The notes under the pieces: generated by a model
What the model was told of the DNA's origin: nothing
Seen by the model: the letters and a program-made list of their open reading frames with translations, nothing else
Databases searched by the model: none
Assembly (NCBI GenBank): GCA_903920205.1
Contig: CAIXLI010000108.1
Location: forward strand, 1-50,506
DNA length: 50,506 nucleotides
Reading direction: 5' to 3'
Origin: an uncultured Pseudomonadota bacterium
GTDB taxonomy: Bacteria; Pseudomonadota; Alphaproteobacteria; UBA9219
In this document: positions 1-8,248 of the stretch, in pieces
Numbering within the stretch: position 1 is the first letter of the stretch
Layout of the letters: every line of letters starts with the position of its first letter
Program-made: the position numbers and the translations under genes

Positions 1-608
1 AGATGCGTGGCAGGATTATCGACGGGAATGCGGGCATTTTCTGCGATGGAAACCAACAACATCGCAATAAAAGCCAAAATCACGGAGATACGCAAGCTGA
101 TCGCATGCGTCAAAAAGAAAGTGGCAATGTTCGGAAGCGATGTCGAATGAACCAACAAAGCCATCGTGAACGTCACCATCAACATCGCCGGTTCGGCCAG
201 CGCCGCAATCATCATTTCACGACTCGACCCGAGACCACCAAACGGCGTGCCGACATCCATGCCTGCCAAAGCGAGCACAAACCGCGCAGTTCCCAATAGC
301 GCAACCAAAGCAATCAGATCTGCTGTCGGCGACAACATCAATCCCGTTGTGAAGGTCGGCACAATGACCGCGCCAAGCCAGATCGCCGTGAAGATCAAAT
401 ACGGTGCGACCCGGAAAAGCCATGAAGCGTTGTGCGCCATAAGAACATCCTTGCGAAGCAAGCGCAAAACGTCCCGGTAAGGCTGAAATAGCGAGGGCCC
501 TCGCCTTCCGCACATTCTCGATTTAATCAGACGCACGAACCCCGTCAGCAACGGCGCCAAAGCAAGCGTAATCGTAAGTTGGAGAAGGGCTAAAACAAAG
601 TCTCTCAT
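1..608 (-). CDS. hyfC: Group 4 hydrogenase membrane subunit, HyfC/HycD (NuoH-like), 3' end missing
   Basis: This gene is absent from the ORF track because it runs off the window, but translating the minus strand from the ATG at 608 gives about 202 open codons. The product is a polytopic membrane protein. It carries the family signature AENARIPVDNPATH near the window edge, which marks the NuoH-like quinone/ion-channel subunit of group 4 [NiFe] hydrogenases and of hydrogenase-related (Ehr) complexes. The ATG overlaps the hyfB stop in an ATGA, so the two are translationally coupled. The catalytic large subunit lies outside the window, so a true hydrogenase, a formate hydrogenlyase and a cofactor-less Ehr complex cannot be told apart. 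Confidence 0.88.
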   Translation of the reverse strand, partial: MRDFVLALLQLTITLALAPLLTGFVRLIKSRMCGRRGPSLFQPYRDVLRLLRKDVLMAHNASWLFRVAPYLIFTAIWLGAVIVPTFTTGLMLSPTADLIALVALLGTARFVLALAGMDVGTPFGGLGSSREMMIAALAEPAMLMVTFTMALLVHSTSLPNIATFFLTHAISLRISVILAFIAMLLVSIAENARIPVDNPATH

Positions 609-2650
609 TGGATCACCGCCACTAGAACGAGCAGCAGAACCAGAGCGCCAAACATTAAGCTCAGATAGCTGCGAATAGTTAAGAATTGAGTTGCGTCGCA
701 TTTTTCACTAAGGAAATTCATCCAGCGTACAACCGGTGCATAGAATTTTTCCCACAGATGGTCGCGCAGATGCACCTTAAACTGTGCCGCACGCAAATCC
801 CCGGGCTCAGGCATATTGATGCTTTCCTTGGCAGAGAAAAGAACTGTACCAAAAATACGGCGGATCGGCTGGGCAAAGCTTGACGCCGTGTATTGCGTGT
901 TCGTTTGCGCACATGGAAAACCGCAATCCCAAATATCGCCGCGACTTGCGCGGTTCGACGCAAATTGATGGATGCATAGAACAAGCACACTCGTCATAAA
1001 AGCAATCGCGCCCAAAATAATCAAGCCGCTATAGGAACTTCCATCGGCTTCCTGAGGACGCAACATCAGCCAATCCGAATGCTGCAACGGCGTCGTCACA
1101 TTCGGCAACAAAGCGGAGACAAGGGGACGCAGAAAATCGAGAACACCGGAAGGCAAAACGCCGATCACCGTGCAAAGCAAAGCTAAAACGCCCATAGAGA
1201 CCAGCATCGCTCCGCCGACTTCATGCGCATTTTCTGCTTCCGCCGAGCGCGCACGCCCCAAGAACACGACGCCGTATACCTTCACAAAGCAAACAGCCGT
1301 GAACGCCGCCGCCAAGGCCAACATCGCGCCTACAACAGGAAGCGAAAATTTGAGCAACCACTGAGGCAACACAATGCCGCTGAGAATGGATTGGAAGGTC
1401 AACCATTCGGAGATAAAGCCGTTGAAGGGAGGCAAAGCCGAAATAGACAAAGCGCCAATCAAAAAGATAAACGCCGTAATGGGCATTTTGTGGATCAACC
1501 CACCGAGCTTTTCCATTTCGCGCGTACCGGTCGATGTCAGAACGGAACCAGCGCCCAAGAAAAGAAGGCTTTTAAACAAGGAATGGTTTAGCACATGGAA
1601 CAACGCCGCCGTCAAAGCAAGCCCTGCCAGAACGGGAAGATGATTGCCGCTGAAGGCCAAGGCCAAGCCCAAGCCAATGACGATGATGCCAATGTTTTCA
1701 ACGGTATGATAAGCAAGAAGCCGCTTCAGATCATGCTGCATCAGAGCATATAGAACACCGATCAATGCCGTGATTCCGCCCAACAGCATAACAACGCCGC
1801 CCCACCACCATTGCGGAGCACCGACCAGATCAAACAGAATACGAACCATGCCATAGATCGCCACTTTGGTCATAACGCCGCTCATCAAGGCGGAAATATG
1901 GCTTGGCGCGGCAGGATGCGCAAGGGGAAGCCATGCGTGCAAGGGAACCACGCCCGCTTTGGCACCAGCGCCAAACAGGGTCAGGAAAAGGACGCCAGAC
2001 GCCAAAAGCGGGGAAAGGCTGTGAGCGCGGATAGAATCGAACCCGTAATCTCCGGCAACGCCCGCCAGCAAACCAAAAGCGAGGCAAAGCGCAAAAGTCC
2101 CGATGCAGGCCATAATCATGTAAACATAGGCAGCGTGCTGTGTGCCCTTTTCCTTATGAGTCGATAGGACAAGCAACCACGAAGCCAAAGACATAACTTC
2201 CCAAGCCACCAAGAACATAAACGCGTCGTCCGCAACCGTAACGAGGCTCATTCCGGCGATAAACAAGGGATAAAATGGCAGAACGCGCATCGGTTCCTTC
2301 TCGTGATGCCCATACTGCCAGCCGTACAGGCTGGAAACGGCACCGAGCAGATTGACGATAAGCAGGAAAAAAGCCGAAAGAAGATCGAGGCGGAAATGCG
2401 CGTTCAGCCAAGGAAGTCCAATCGGCAAGGAATAGGAGGAGGCTTCCGCTTCGGCACCCAGGAAAAGATGCCGCGCCGCGATGGCGGCTGTGACTGCTGT
2501 AATCAGGAGCGTAAGGCCATAAATCAGACCATTGGCAAAACGGCTGCGTCCCGCAAAAAGGGCGAGGACACTCGTACCGAACAAGGCAGCGACGCACCAG
2601 AGAATGATCTCCATTGGCATCGTTGGATTCGTCAACAGATCCAGATTCAC
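605..2650 (-). CDS. hyfB: Hydrogenase-4 component B-like antiporter-type subunit (HyfB/HycC)
   Basis: This 681-residue polytopic protein belongs to the NuoL/M/N - MrpD antiporter-like family. It is of the HyfB type, with the conserved WEVMSLASWLLV and GAGAKAGVVPLHAWLPLAHPAAPSH segments. In group 4 hydrogenase complexes this subunit forms a proton- or sodium-pumping module in the membrane. The start is GTG at 2650, preceded by AAGAGAG; two in-frame ATGs a few codons later (MPM) lack a visible ribosome site. Its stop overlaps the hyfC start. It is the first gene of the visible part of this operon, after a gap of about 250 bp behind cutA. Confidence 0.9.
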   Translation of the reverse strand: MNLDLLTNPTMPMEIILWCVAALFGTSVLALFAGRSRFANGLIYGLTLLITAVTAAIAARHLFLGAEAEASSYSLPIGLPWLNAHFRLDLLSAFFLLIVNLLGAVSSLYGWQYGHHEKEPMRVLPFYPLFIAGMSLVTVADDAFMFLVAWEVMSLASWLLVLSTHKEKGTQHAAYVYMIMACIGTFALCLAFGLLAGVAGDYGFDSIRAHSLSPLLASGVLFLTLFGAGAKAGVVPLHAWLPLAHPAAPSHISALMSGVMTKVAIYGMVRILFDLVGAPQWWWGGVVMLLGGITALIGVLYALMQHDLKRLLAYHTVENIGIIVIGLGLALAFSGNHLPVLAGLALTAALFHVLNHSLFKSLLFLGAGSVLTSTGTREMEKLGGLIHKMPITAFIFLIGALSISALPPFNGFISEWLTFQSILSGIVLPQWLLKFSLPVVGAMLALAAAFTAVCFVKVYGVVFLGRARSAEAENAHEVGGAMLVSMGVLALLCTVIGVLPSGVLDFLRPLVSALLPNVTTPLQHSDWLMLRPQEADGSSYSGLIILGAIAFMTSVLVLCIHQFASNRASRGDIWDCGFPCAQTNTQYTASSFAQPIRRIFGTVLFSAKESINMPEPGDLRAAQFKVHLRDHLWEKFYAPVVRWMNFLSEKCDATQFLTIRSYLSLMFGALVLLLVLVAVIQ

Positions 2651-2755
2651 GTTGAACTCTCTTACAAAAGGCTGACCGTCTTTTTAAGGACCAGGCGAGT
2701 CGGCTGAAGTTATATTTCAAGTAGCGGCGAGATAGTATAGAACCGGGGAGATTTC

Positions 2756-2786
2756 AAGAGGATTCTGAGAAGAATCTTATCCTCTT
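2756..2786 (-). terminator. Inverted repeat between cutA and hyfB, possible terminator
   Basis: The outer arms AAGAGGAT and ATCCTCTT are perfect complements, with an alternative inner stem GATTCT/AGAATC around GAGA. On the minus strand the hairpin lies about 115 bp beyond the cutA stop and is followed only by TTGAAAT, so a terminator role is weakly supported. It could instead be part of the hyfB leader. The rest of 2651-2899 shows no convincing gene. Confidence 0.4.
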
Positions 2787-2899
2787 CTCTATTTTATAAA
2801 CCGTTGTCATTCCGCAACATTCTTACCTCTTATCTTTCTCGCGCCAAGACTGTATCACGGGCGATAAAATGTTCAATATTAGCGAAGAAAAACGGGTCT

Positions 2900-3214
2900 T
2901 CAGGTGTTTTCTGCAACCCATTTTAGGTAGGATTCGTTTCCTGCTACAATTGGCGTAGCGACGATGCAGGGACATTCATAGGAATGAATGTCTTTGACCC
3001 GTTTCTGTAACGCGTCGAATTTCTCCATCGTTGTTTTGGCGATGATCGCGCATTCTTCCGCCTGCTCGACTTTGCCTTGCCACCTGTAAACAGACTGAGC
3101 ATGGAGCAAAATCGTGGCACAAGCCGCCAAACGTTCTTCGACAAGCACTTGCGCAATCGTCGAGGCTTCTTCTTGCGAAGCTGCGGTGATGAAGATGGAG
3201 AGAAACGCGCTCAT
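2900..3214 (-). CDS. cutA: Divalent-cation tolerance protein CutA
   Basis: The 104-residue product matches the CutA1 family along its whole length. It begins with SIFITAAS, has the ERLAACATI segment, the YRWQGKVEQAEE strand and the HSYECPCIVATPI motif of the trimeric ferredoxin-like fold. CutA is a small soluble trimer linked to copper and other divalent metal tolerance, although its exact role is unsettled. The ORF track starts further upstream, but the ATG at 3214 sits in an ATGA overlap with the fabD stop and gives the normal family length. It is therefore translationally coupled to fabD. Confidence 0.93.
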   Translation of the reverse strand: MSAFLSIFITAASQEEASTIAQVLVEERLAACATILLHAQSVYRWQGKVEQAEECAIIAKTTMEKFDALQKRVKDIHSYECPCIVATPIVAGNESYLKWVAENT

Positions 3215-4155
3215 CCTACAGTTTTCAAAAAGGCGTCGATATCTTCTGGCGTCGACAGGGATTGCGCAGCAATTTCTTTGTCGATGCGCTTGGTCATGCC
3301 CGACAAAACGGCTCCTGCACCACATTCGAGAAGATTCGTGACGCCTTGTTGCTTCATATACAAAACGGATTCGCGCCACCGGACAGAGGCCGTAACTTGT
3401 TCAACCAACAAATCGCGCAAGGCATTCGGATCACTGACGGCTTGCGCGGTGACGTTGGCGATGACGGGAACGGCGGGGGTCTTAAATTCAACCTCCGCCA
3501 AGGCGTGGCGCATAACGTCAGCGGCGGGTTTCATCAAGGAACAATGGAACGGCGCACTAACGGGCAATTTAACGCTGCGTTTGAATCCGCGCTCGGCGGC
3601 AATGGCAATAGCGCGGTCGACAGCGGCAATATGACCGCTAATAACAACCTGCCCGGGCGCATTATCGTTCGCCGCCGCGCAGACTTCGCCTTGAGCCGCA
3701 TCTGCTGCGATTGTCTGCGCCGTCGGCAGATCGACTCCTATCAAAGCAGCCATCGCGCCGATGCCAACAGGAACCGCTTGCTGCATTGCCTGACCGCGTT
3801 TTTTCAAAAGCCGCGCTGTATCGGCAAGTGTAAGACTCCCTGCAGCACACAGGGCCGAATATTCGCCAAGGCTATGCCCCGCGACAAATTGTGCCGCTTG
3901 AGGAAGACGGAAATTTCCTTGTTTATCCAGTACGCGCATAACAGCCAGACTGACCGCCATCAAAGCCGGTTGCGCGTTTTCGGTCAGCTTCAGATCGTCG
4001 GGCGAACCTTCGAACATCAGTTTGCTGAGATTCTGGCTCAAAGCCGCATCGACTTCCTCGAAAACATCCCGCGCTTCTGCAAAAGCGGCAGCAAGGCCCT
4101 GCCCCATGCCGATGGATTGACTGCCTTGACCAGGGAAAATTATGGCGCGTGTCAT
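3211..4155 (-). CDS. fabD: Malonyl-CoA:ACP transacylase
   Basis: The 314-residue enzyme transfers malonyl from CoA to acyl carrier protein to supply fatty-acid elongation in the cytoplasm. The oxyanion-hole motif GQGSQ is at about residues 9-13, the nucleophile Ser is in GHSLGEYSA (about residue 95), and the catalytic His is in APFHCSLMKP (about residue 204). Length is typical. The start is supported by AGGAG seven bases upstream. Unusually, it is not next to fabG/acpP here but overlaps cutA downstream, and it is divergent from an aldehyde dehydrogenase. Confidence 0.96.
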   Translation of the reverse strand: MTRAIIFPGQGSQSIGMGQGLAAAFAEARDVFEEVDAALSQNLSKLMFEGSPDDLKLTENAQPALMAVSLAVMRVLDKQGNFRLPQAAQFVAGHSLGEYSALCAAGSLTLADTARLLKKRGQAMQQAVPVGIGAMAALIGVDLPTAQTIAADAAQGEVCAAANDNAPGQVVISGHIAAVDRAIAIAAERGFKRSVKLPVSAPFHCSLMKPAADVMRHALAEVEFKTPAVPVIANVTAQAVSDPNALRDLLVEQVTASVRWRESVLYMKQQGVTNLLECGAGAVLSGMTKRIDKEIAAQSLSTPEDIDAFLKTVG

Positions 4156-4185
4156 AGGGATGCTCCTGAGCTTTGAATGGAAAGG

Positions 4186-4229
4186 ACTATAAACGCACTT
4201 GTCAAAAGCAAGTCAAGCGGGTCTATTAT
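4186..4229. promoter_or_regulatory. Overlapping divergent promoters between fabD and the aldehyde dehydrogenase
   Basis: Toward fabD (minus) there is TTGACT (4211-4216) and TATAGT (4186-4191) with a 19-bp spacer. Toward the aldehyde dehydrogenase (plus) there is TTGTCA (4199-4204) and TATTAT (4224-4229), also 19 bp apart. The hexamers are good but the spacers are long, so these are suggestions. The two promoters would share the same DNA. Confidence 0.4.
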
Positions 4230-4302
4230 AAGGCTTAGCGGAACCAATGTTCTTTTTACAGTGGCTCTAGCGGACACTTCTCCTTCCAGCAGAAAAAACG
4301 AT

Positions 4303-5679
4303 ATGACTGAAATTATCACTTCGATCAATCCGGCAACGAACGAGTATTTGGGCGAAGTGCCCGTCTCGACGCCTCAGGATATTCAGGACGCAGTGCAGTC
4401 AGCGCGCACGGCGCAGCCTGCATGGCAGGCCATGGGGCTTGAAAAGCGCGTTGTCTTTTTGCGCAAACTTCTCGAACAGATCAAAAACAACAGAAAGACC
4501 CTGTCCGAAATTTCTAGCCGCGAAATGGGGCGTCCGATTACCTCCTGCGAAGCACTTATGAATGTTTCGATTGATCGGTTTGCATGGAACCTCGATCATG
4601 CGGCGGAATGCCTAAAGAGCGAAATAACGTACGAAGATGAAACCACGATCAACGAAGTCGTGTACGAGCCTCGCGGCGTAGTGGCGTCCATCATGGCGTG
4701 GAATTTTCCTATTGGTAACTTTGTGTTCAACGTCAGTCAGGCTTTGATTGCGGGAAACACGGTCGTCGCCAAGTATTCAGAAGAAATCCCCCTTTTTTCC
4801 AAGCATCTTGATGAAATATGCAAGGGGGCAAATTTGCCGGAAGGTGTGCTGAGTTTTGTGTATGGAGACGGTAAAGTCGGGAGCCTGCTGACAGATCAGG
4901 ATATTGACATGATCTGTTTCACAGGCAGCTCGCAGACGGGGCAGCTTTTGCATGAGAAGGCTGCCCGCAAAGGCATTCACATTTTGATGGAACTTGGCGG
5001 CTCCAGCCCGGGCATTGTGTTTGCCGACGCTAATCTGGACAAAATTTTGCCGACAATTTTTGCCTTGCGTTATGGCAACAGCGGACAGGTTTGCAGCGCG
5101 ATCAAACGGCTTATCGTGCACTCTTCCTTGTTTGAAACATGCCTTTCGAGGCTTGCAAAAATCGCCGCTGGTTGGAAATTGGGGGATCCTTTGTCTTCTG
5201 ATGTGGCGATGGGACCTCTGGTTGCGGAGCGACAAGTCACTCGCCTCGAAACACAGGTTAAAGATGCCGTGGCAAAGGGGGCAAAAATCATCTGCGGCGG
5301 GAAAAGGCCTGAAGGTCTACATGGCGCGTATTACGAACCGACGATCTTGACGGGCATCACCAAAGACATGCTGGTCTGGACGGAAGAAGTTTTTGGGCCG
5401 GTACTTCCCATCATTACGTTCGAGACCTATGAGGAAGCCATCGCCATGGCGAACGATACGGTTTACGGATTATCTGGCTATGTTTTTACGGAAGACAAGG
5501 CGCTTGCTCTTCGTGCTACGAGCGAGATCAAGGCGGGATGCGTACGCGCTAACAATGTAGACTACTTCAAAATTCCAAGCCCCTTTGGCGGATACAAGCG
5601 TTCAGGAATTGGGCGAGAGAACGGTCGGTGGGGATTTCACGATGTCTGTCAGGTGAAAGTTATCGCACGAGAGAAATAA
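4303..5679 (+). CDS. NAD(P)-dependent aldehyde dehydrogenase, succinate-semialdehyde dehydrogenase-like
   Basis: The product is a soluble oxidoreductase of the ALDH superfamily, converting an aldehyde to its acid. From the ATG at 4303 it is 458 residues, the normal size for the short GabD/Sad-like group. The general-base Glu is in MELGGSSPG (about residue 230), the catalytic Cys is in GNSGQVCSA (about residue 264), and FTGSS and the C-terminal GGYKRSGIGRENG are intact. The ORF track starts 42 codons earlier, but that extension is not ALDH-like and overlaps the promoter region. The substrate cannot be assigned from the sequence. A gap of 72 bp separates it from hldE. Confidence 0.9.
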   Translation: MTEIITSINPATNEYLGEVPVSTPQDIQDAVQSARTAQPAWQAMGLEKRVVFLRKLLEQIKNNRKTLSEISSREMGRPITSCEALMNVSIDRFAWNLDHAAECLKSEITYEDETTINEVVYEPRGVVASIMAWNFPIGNFVFNVSQALIAGNTVVAKYSEEIPLFSKHLDEICKGANLPEGVLSFVYGDGKVGSLLTDQDIDMICFTGSSQTGQLLHEKAARKGIHILMELGGSSPGIVFADANLDKILPTIFALRYGNSGQVCSAIKRLIVHSSLFETCLSRLAKIAAGWKLGDPLSSDVAMGPLVAERQVTRLETQVKDAVAKGAKIICGGKRPEGLHGAYYEPTILTGITKDMLVWTEEVFGPVLPIITFETYEEAIAMANDTVYGLSGYVFTEDKALALRATSEIKAGCVRANNVDYFKIPSPFGGYKRSGIGRENGRWGFHDVCQVKVIAREK

Positions 5680-5751
5680 GGCTAGAAGAGCCTCTCGACG
5701 AAGAATGATACAAGTTTTTAATCCAAATGATGCCCTCTAAGGAAATCCTTT

Positions 5752-7206
5752 ATGTCCGATCTTGCTTCTCGCCTTGACCAGTTTATCGACCGGCACGTTT
5801 TGTGTGTCGGGGATGTAATGCTTGATCGTTATGTTTATGGACAGGTTGAGCGCATATCGCCCGAAGCCCCCATTCCCGTGCTTCAAACGCAGCGTGAAAC
5901 GGCGACGTTGGGCGGCGCAGGGAATGTCGTGCGGAATATCTCGGCTTTGGGCGGTAAGGTCTATGTTATTGGCGTAACGGGACAGGATCAGACAGGCAAC
6001 GATGTCACTGCCGCGTTTCAGGCTTTGCCCAACGTTACGGCTCATCTCTTGCCAGACCCGTCGCGCCCGACGACTCAGAAGACGCGCTATGTCGCGGGGG
6101 GACAGCAATTGCTTCGCGCCGATTACGAAAGCGCCAAGCCCGTCGCGCCCGCGCTCGAAGAACGACTAATTGCGCAAATTGCAAACACAATACGCAACGT
6201 CAAGGCCGTTATTCTGTCCGATTACGCCAAGGGCGTTTTGACCCCTGCCCTGATCGCCGAAACGATTCTTCTTGCGCGAGAATCCGGCACGATCATCATC
6301 GTTGATCCCAAGGGCCGCGATTTCAGCCGTTATGCCCATGCTTCATACTTGACGCCTAACCGCAAGGAATTGTCGGAAGCTATTGGCAAGCCTATCACCA
6401 GCGTGGCGGAAGCAGACGAGGCCGCCCGTACTCTTATGCGCGATCTGCATATCGACTCTATCCTCGTCAAGCTGGGCGCGGACGGTGTTTGTCTTGTACG
6501 CAAAGATCATCCCGCATTGCATCTGCACACCCAAGCGCGTGAGGTTTTTGACGTTTCCGGAGCTGGCGATACCGTTGCAGCTACATTGGCTTTAGCGCTG
6601 GCAAGTGGGTTTCATTCCGCCGAGGCGGCGGAACTCGCCAATATCGCGGGGTCTATCGTCGTCGGCAAAGTCGGCACCGCATCAGTCACACGCGACGAAA
6701 TCGCTCATGCTTTGATGCAGGGCGAAGCGCGACTCGCCGAAGATAAAGTAGTCGGCATTGCCTCGGCCTCGGACATCGCAGAACGCTGGCGCAAAATGGG
6801 GTTGAAAGTCGGCTTTACCAACGGTTGTTTTGATTTACTGCATCCCGGGCATGTCGCGCTTTTGCGCCAAGCGCGGAACGCATGCGATAAATTGGTCGTC
6901 GGGTTGAACAGCGACGCGTCGGTCAAACGCTTGAAAGGTGAAACGCGTCCTGTGCAGAACGAAGCGGCACGGAGCGCGGTTCTTGCCTCTTTGTCCGATG
7001 TCGATCAGGTCGTAATTTTCAACGAAGACACGCCGTATGAGCTTATCAAAGCTCTGCGCCCCGATGTGCTGGTCAAGGGCGCAGATTACACGGTCGACAA
7101 GATTGTCGGCGCCGACCTTGTGCAAGGCTGGGGCGGCAGCGTCGTTCTGGCGCAACTCGTCGAAGGTCAAAGTACGACGGGGACGATTTCGAGGATGACG
7201 AGGTAA
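5752..7206 (+). CDS. hldE: Bifunctional heptose 7-phosphate kinase / heptose 1-phosphate adenylyltransferase
   Basis: The 484-residue protein makes ADP-heptose for the LPS inner core in two separate steps. Residues 1 to about 325 form a ribokinase/PfkB domain, with GGAGNVVRN near the N-terminus and the signature DVSGAGDTVAATL carrying the catalytic Asp. Residues from about 345 form a cytidylyltransferase-fold domain with FTNGCFDLLHPGHV (the HxGH nucleotide-binding motif). Both domains appear intact, so the organism should have heptose-containing LPS. A hairpin with a T-run follows the stop. Confidence 0.96.
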   Translation: MSDLASRLDQFIDRHVLCVGDVMLDRYVYGQVERISPEAPIPVLQTQRETATLGGAGNVVRNISALGGKVYVIGVTGQDQTGNDVTAAFQALPNVTAHLLPDPSRPTTQKTRYVAGGQQLLRADYESAKPVAPALEERLIAQIANTIRNVKAVILSDYAKGVLTPALIAETILLARESGTIIIVDPKGRDFSRYAHASYLTPNRKELSEAIGKPITSVAEADEAARTLMRDLHIDSILVKLGADGVCLVRKDHPALHLHTQAREVFDVSGAGDTVAATLALALASGFHSAEAAELANIAGSIVVGKVGTASVTRDEIAHALMQGEARLAEDKVVGIASASDIAERWRKMGLKVGFTNGCFDLLHPGHVALLRQARNACDKLVVGLNSDASVKRLKGETRPVQNEAARSAVLASLSDVDQVVIFNEDTPYELIKALRPDVLVKGADYTVDKIVGADLVQGWGGSVVLAQLVEGQSTTGTISRMTR

Positions 7207-7235
7207 GCCAACGAATTTATTGATGCCTTAGGGAG

Positions 7236-7261
7236 AAGCCACGTCGCCTTCGCGGCTTTTT
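7236..7261 (+). terminator. Probable terminator of hldE
   Basis: AAGCC-A-CG pairs with CG-C-GGCTT (one internal mismatch) around a 7-base loop and runs into five T residues, about 30 bp after the hldE stop. The mismatch lowers confidence. Confidence 0.55.
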
Positions 7262-7275
7262 ATCCCAATGCCGTT

Positions 7276-7293
7276 CCTGCCATAGGCGGCAGG
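7276..7293. repeat. Small perfect hairpin in the hldE / orf-85 convergent gap
   Basis: CCTGCC and GGCAGG flank a six-base loop. No T-run follows on either strand, so I do not call it a terminator, though it may assist the neighbouring one. Confidence 0.4.
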
Positions 7294-7358
7294 ATAAAAA
7301 TATATCACCTTCTTTTCGATAGCTTTTTGCGCAGAGCATAAACGTCACGACGACACAT

Positions 7359-7616
7359 CTACTTTACTTTTCGCTCCAACCATATTCGCTTGGCCTCTGG
7401 CAACGTCAGAGTCGAAAGCAGATAGCCCATCACAGGCACAAATGCATGTTTCCACGAACCTTCATGCCCAAGGATGAAAAGCAAGACTATCGCGCAAAGA
7501 TACGTAATGCCCGCGATCAGACCGCGCCTTATCCAGCTTGTTTCCCACGCCTTGTCGAATTCGACTCGCGCATTACGCCTTTCGACGGCTTTAAGGCGTT
7601 CTTCAATGTTTGGCAT
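7359..7616 (-). CDS. Small two-TM hypothetical protein (85 aa)
   Basis: From the ATG at 7616 (GGGG eight bases upstream) the product is 85 residues. It begins with a charged helix (EERLKAVERRNARVEFDKAWETSW), followed by two hydrophobic segments at about residues 32-50 and 57-72, separated by a short HEGSWKH loop. Similar small proteins with the ERNxRVExDKAWETSWxRR signature are widespread in bacteria and have no assigned function, as far as I recall. The longer ORF in the track adds an unlikely N-terminal extension that overlaps the neighbour's end region. It is convergent with hldE. Confidence 0.75.
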   Translation of the reverse strand: MPNIEERLKAVERRNARVEFDKAWETSWIRRGLIAGITYLCAIVLLFILGHEGSWKHAFVPVMGYLLSTLTLPEAKRIWLERKVK

Positions 7617-7651
7617 GATGCATCCCCATCCACCGATAAGCGCAACTTTTT

Positions 7652-8065
7652 TTACCGCCCAGCAAGCCCCAACGTCTTCCGATATATTACAGACGCTGCA
7701 TTTCTTGGATGAAACCCTTGTTTTCTTACGCCGTCTTGTGGACGGGCGACGATGTGACAAAGTATAGCATTCAAAACGAAAACCGCAGCCATAGCAGGAT
7801 TGAGACGTATAAAATCGCTGCCGTCGTCGGCGCATAAATACTCGTCCCCATCGCATCCTGTCTCGTGCTTATGAGAAGAGGAAGAAAACCTTTTTCCCTC
7901 AATGTGAGAGACAACACCCCACCCTTCGGAACGAAGCGTTTGAACCACGCCCTCGGGCGTCATGACGTCAACAAGTGGGGCCCCCGGAGCAACCGATTGC
8001 CCTTCATCGACGTAGCGCCTGACAACCCAGACGTACTCTTCAGATACGCAAACAGCATAAGTCAT
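7652..8065 (-). CDS. Small protein with a lipoyl/biotinyl-like domain and one TM segment
   Basis: The 137-residue product has an N-terminal segment of about 50 residues resembling a biotinyl/lipoyl-attachment hammerhead: the spacing VDEGQSVAPGAPLVDVMTPEG is typical, followed by EGWGVVSHI. The lysine that would carry the cofactor is not seen. A hydrophobic stretch around LNPAMAAVFVLNAILCHIV (about residues 88-108) could be a membrane segment, and the tail is basic. It could belong with adaptor-type or carrier-like hammerhead proteins, but function is unknown. It is 35 bp upstream of the 85-residue gene in the same direction and has a structured leader. The coding call rests on the recognisable domain; the C-terminal part is less certain. 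Confidence 0.55.
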   Translation of the reverse strand: MTYAVCVSEEYVWVVRRYVDEGQSVAPGAPLVDVMTPEGVVQTLRSEGWGVVSHIEGKRFSSSSHKHETGCDGDEYLCADDGSDFIRLNPAMAAVFVLNAILCHIVARPQDGVRKQGFHPRNAASVIYRKTLGLAGR

Positions 8066-8072
8066 TTATTGT

Positions 8073-8159
8073 ACCAGAATTCTGTCCGTCACGGGAACGC
8101 GCCTAATTCGGCGCGAACAGGAAACGGTTATTGACTCGTATTCTGGTAGAAACCAGAAT
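8073..8159 (-). promoter_or_regulatory. Repeated ACCAGAAT elements and hairpins in the leader of the lipoyl-like gene
   Basis: ATTCTGGT (8140-8147) and ACCAGAAT (8152-8159) form a perfect 8-bp inverted repeat around AGAA. A further ACCAGAAT starts the palindromic ACCAGAATTCTG at 8073-8084, directly upstream of the start codon. Between them CGCGCC/GGCGCG (8098-8115) makes a second perfect 6-bp hairpin. The arrangement suits an operator for a dimeric regulator or a folded RNA leader. Confidence 0.5.
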
Positions 8160-8169
8160 GTTCTGTTCC

Positions 8170-8196
8170 ACTATAACGTAATGTTCTTCTTTTCAA
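8170..8196 (-). promoter_or_regulatory. Candidate promoter for the lipoyl-like gene
   Basis: On the minus strand TTGAAA (8191-8196) and TATAGT (8170-8175) are both good hexamers but only 15 bp apart. A start near 8163 would place the inverted repeat at 8140-8159 just inside the transcript. Confidence 0.4.
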
Positions 8197-8248
8197 GTAT
8201 TCTTTTATATCAGCGCGTTATTGCTGCATCGCACAATGGGCGCTGAGC

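Noticed and set aside
217-513. 98-codon minus-strand ORF listed at the left end
   Set aside because: It is out of frame with the HyfC/HycD reading frame, which carries the family motif but is missing from the track because it has no stop in the window.
3262-4176. 304-codon plus-strand ORF opposite fabD
   Set aside because: fabD has all catalytic motifs on the minus strand.
8096-8118. Possible LexA box (GAAC..GAAC)
   Set aside because: The two GAAC are 15 bases apart instead of the seven required for the alphaproteobacterial SOS box.
8131-8159. Plus-strand promoter TTGACT...CAGAAT
   Set aside because: Reasonable hexamers, but no plus-strand gene follows and the -10 is formed by the inverted repeat itself.
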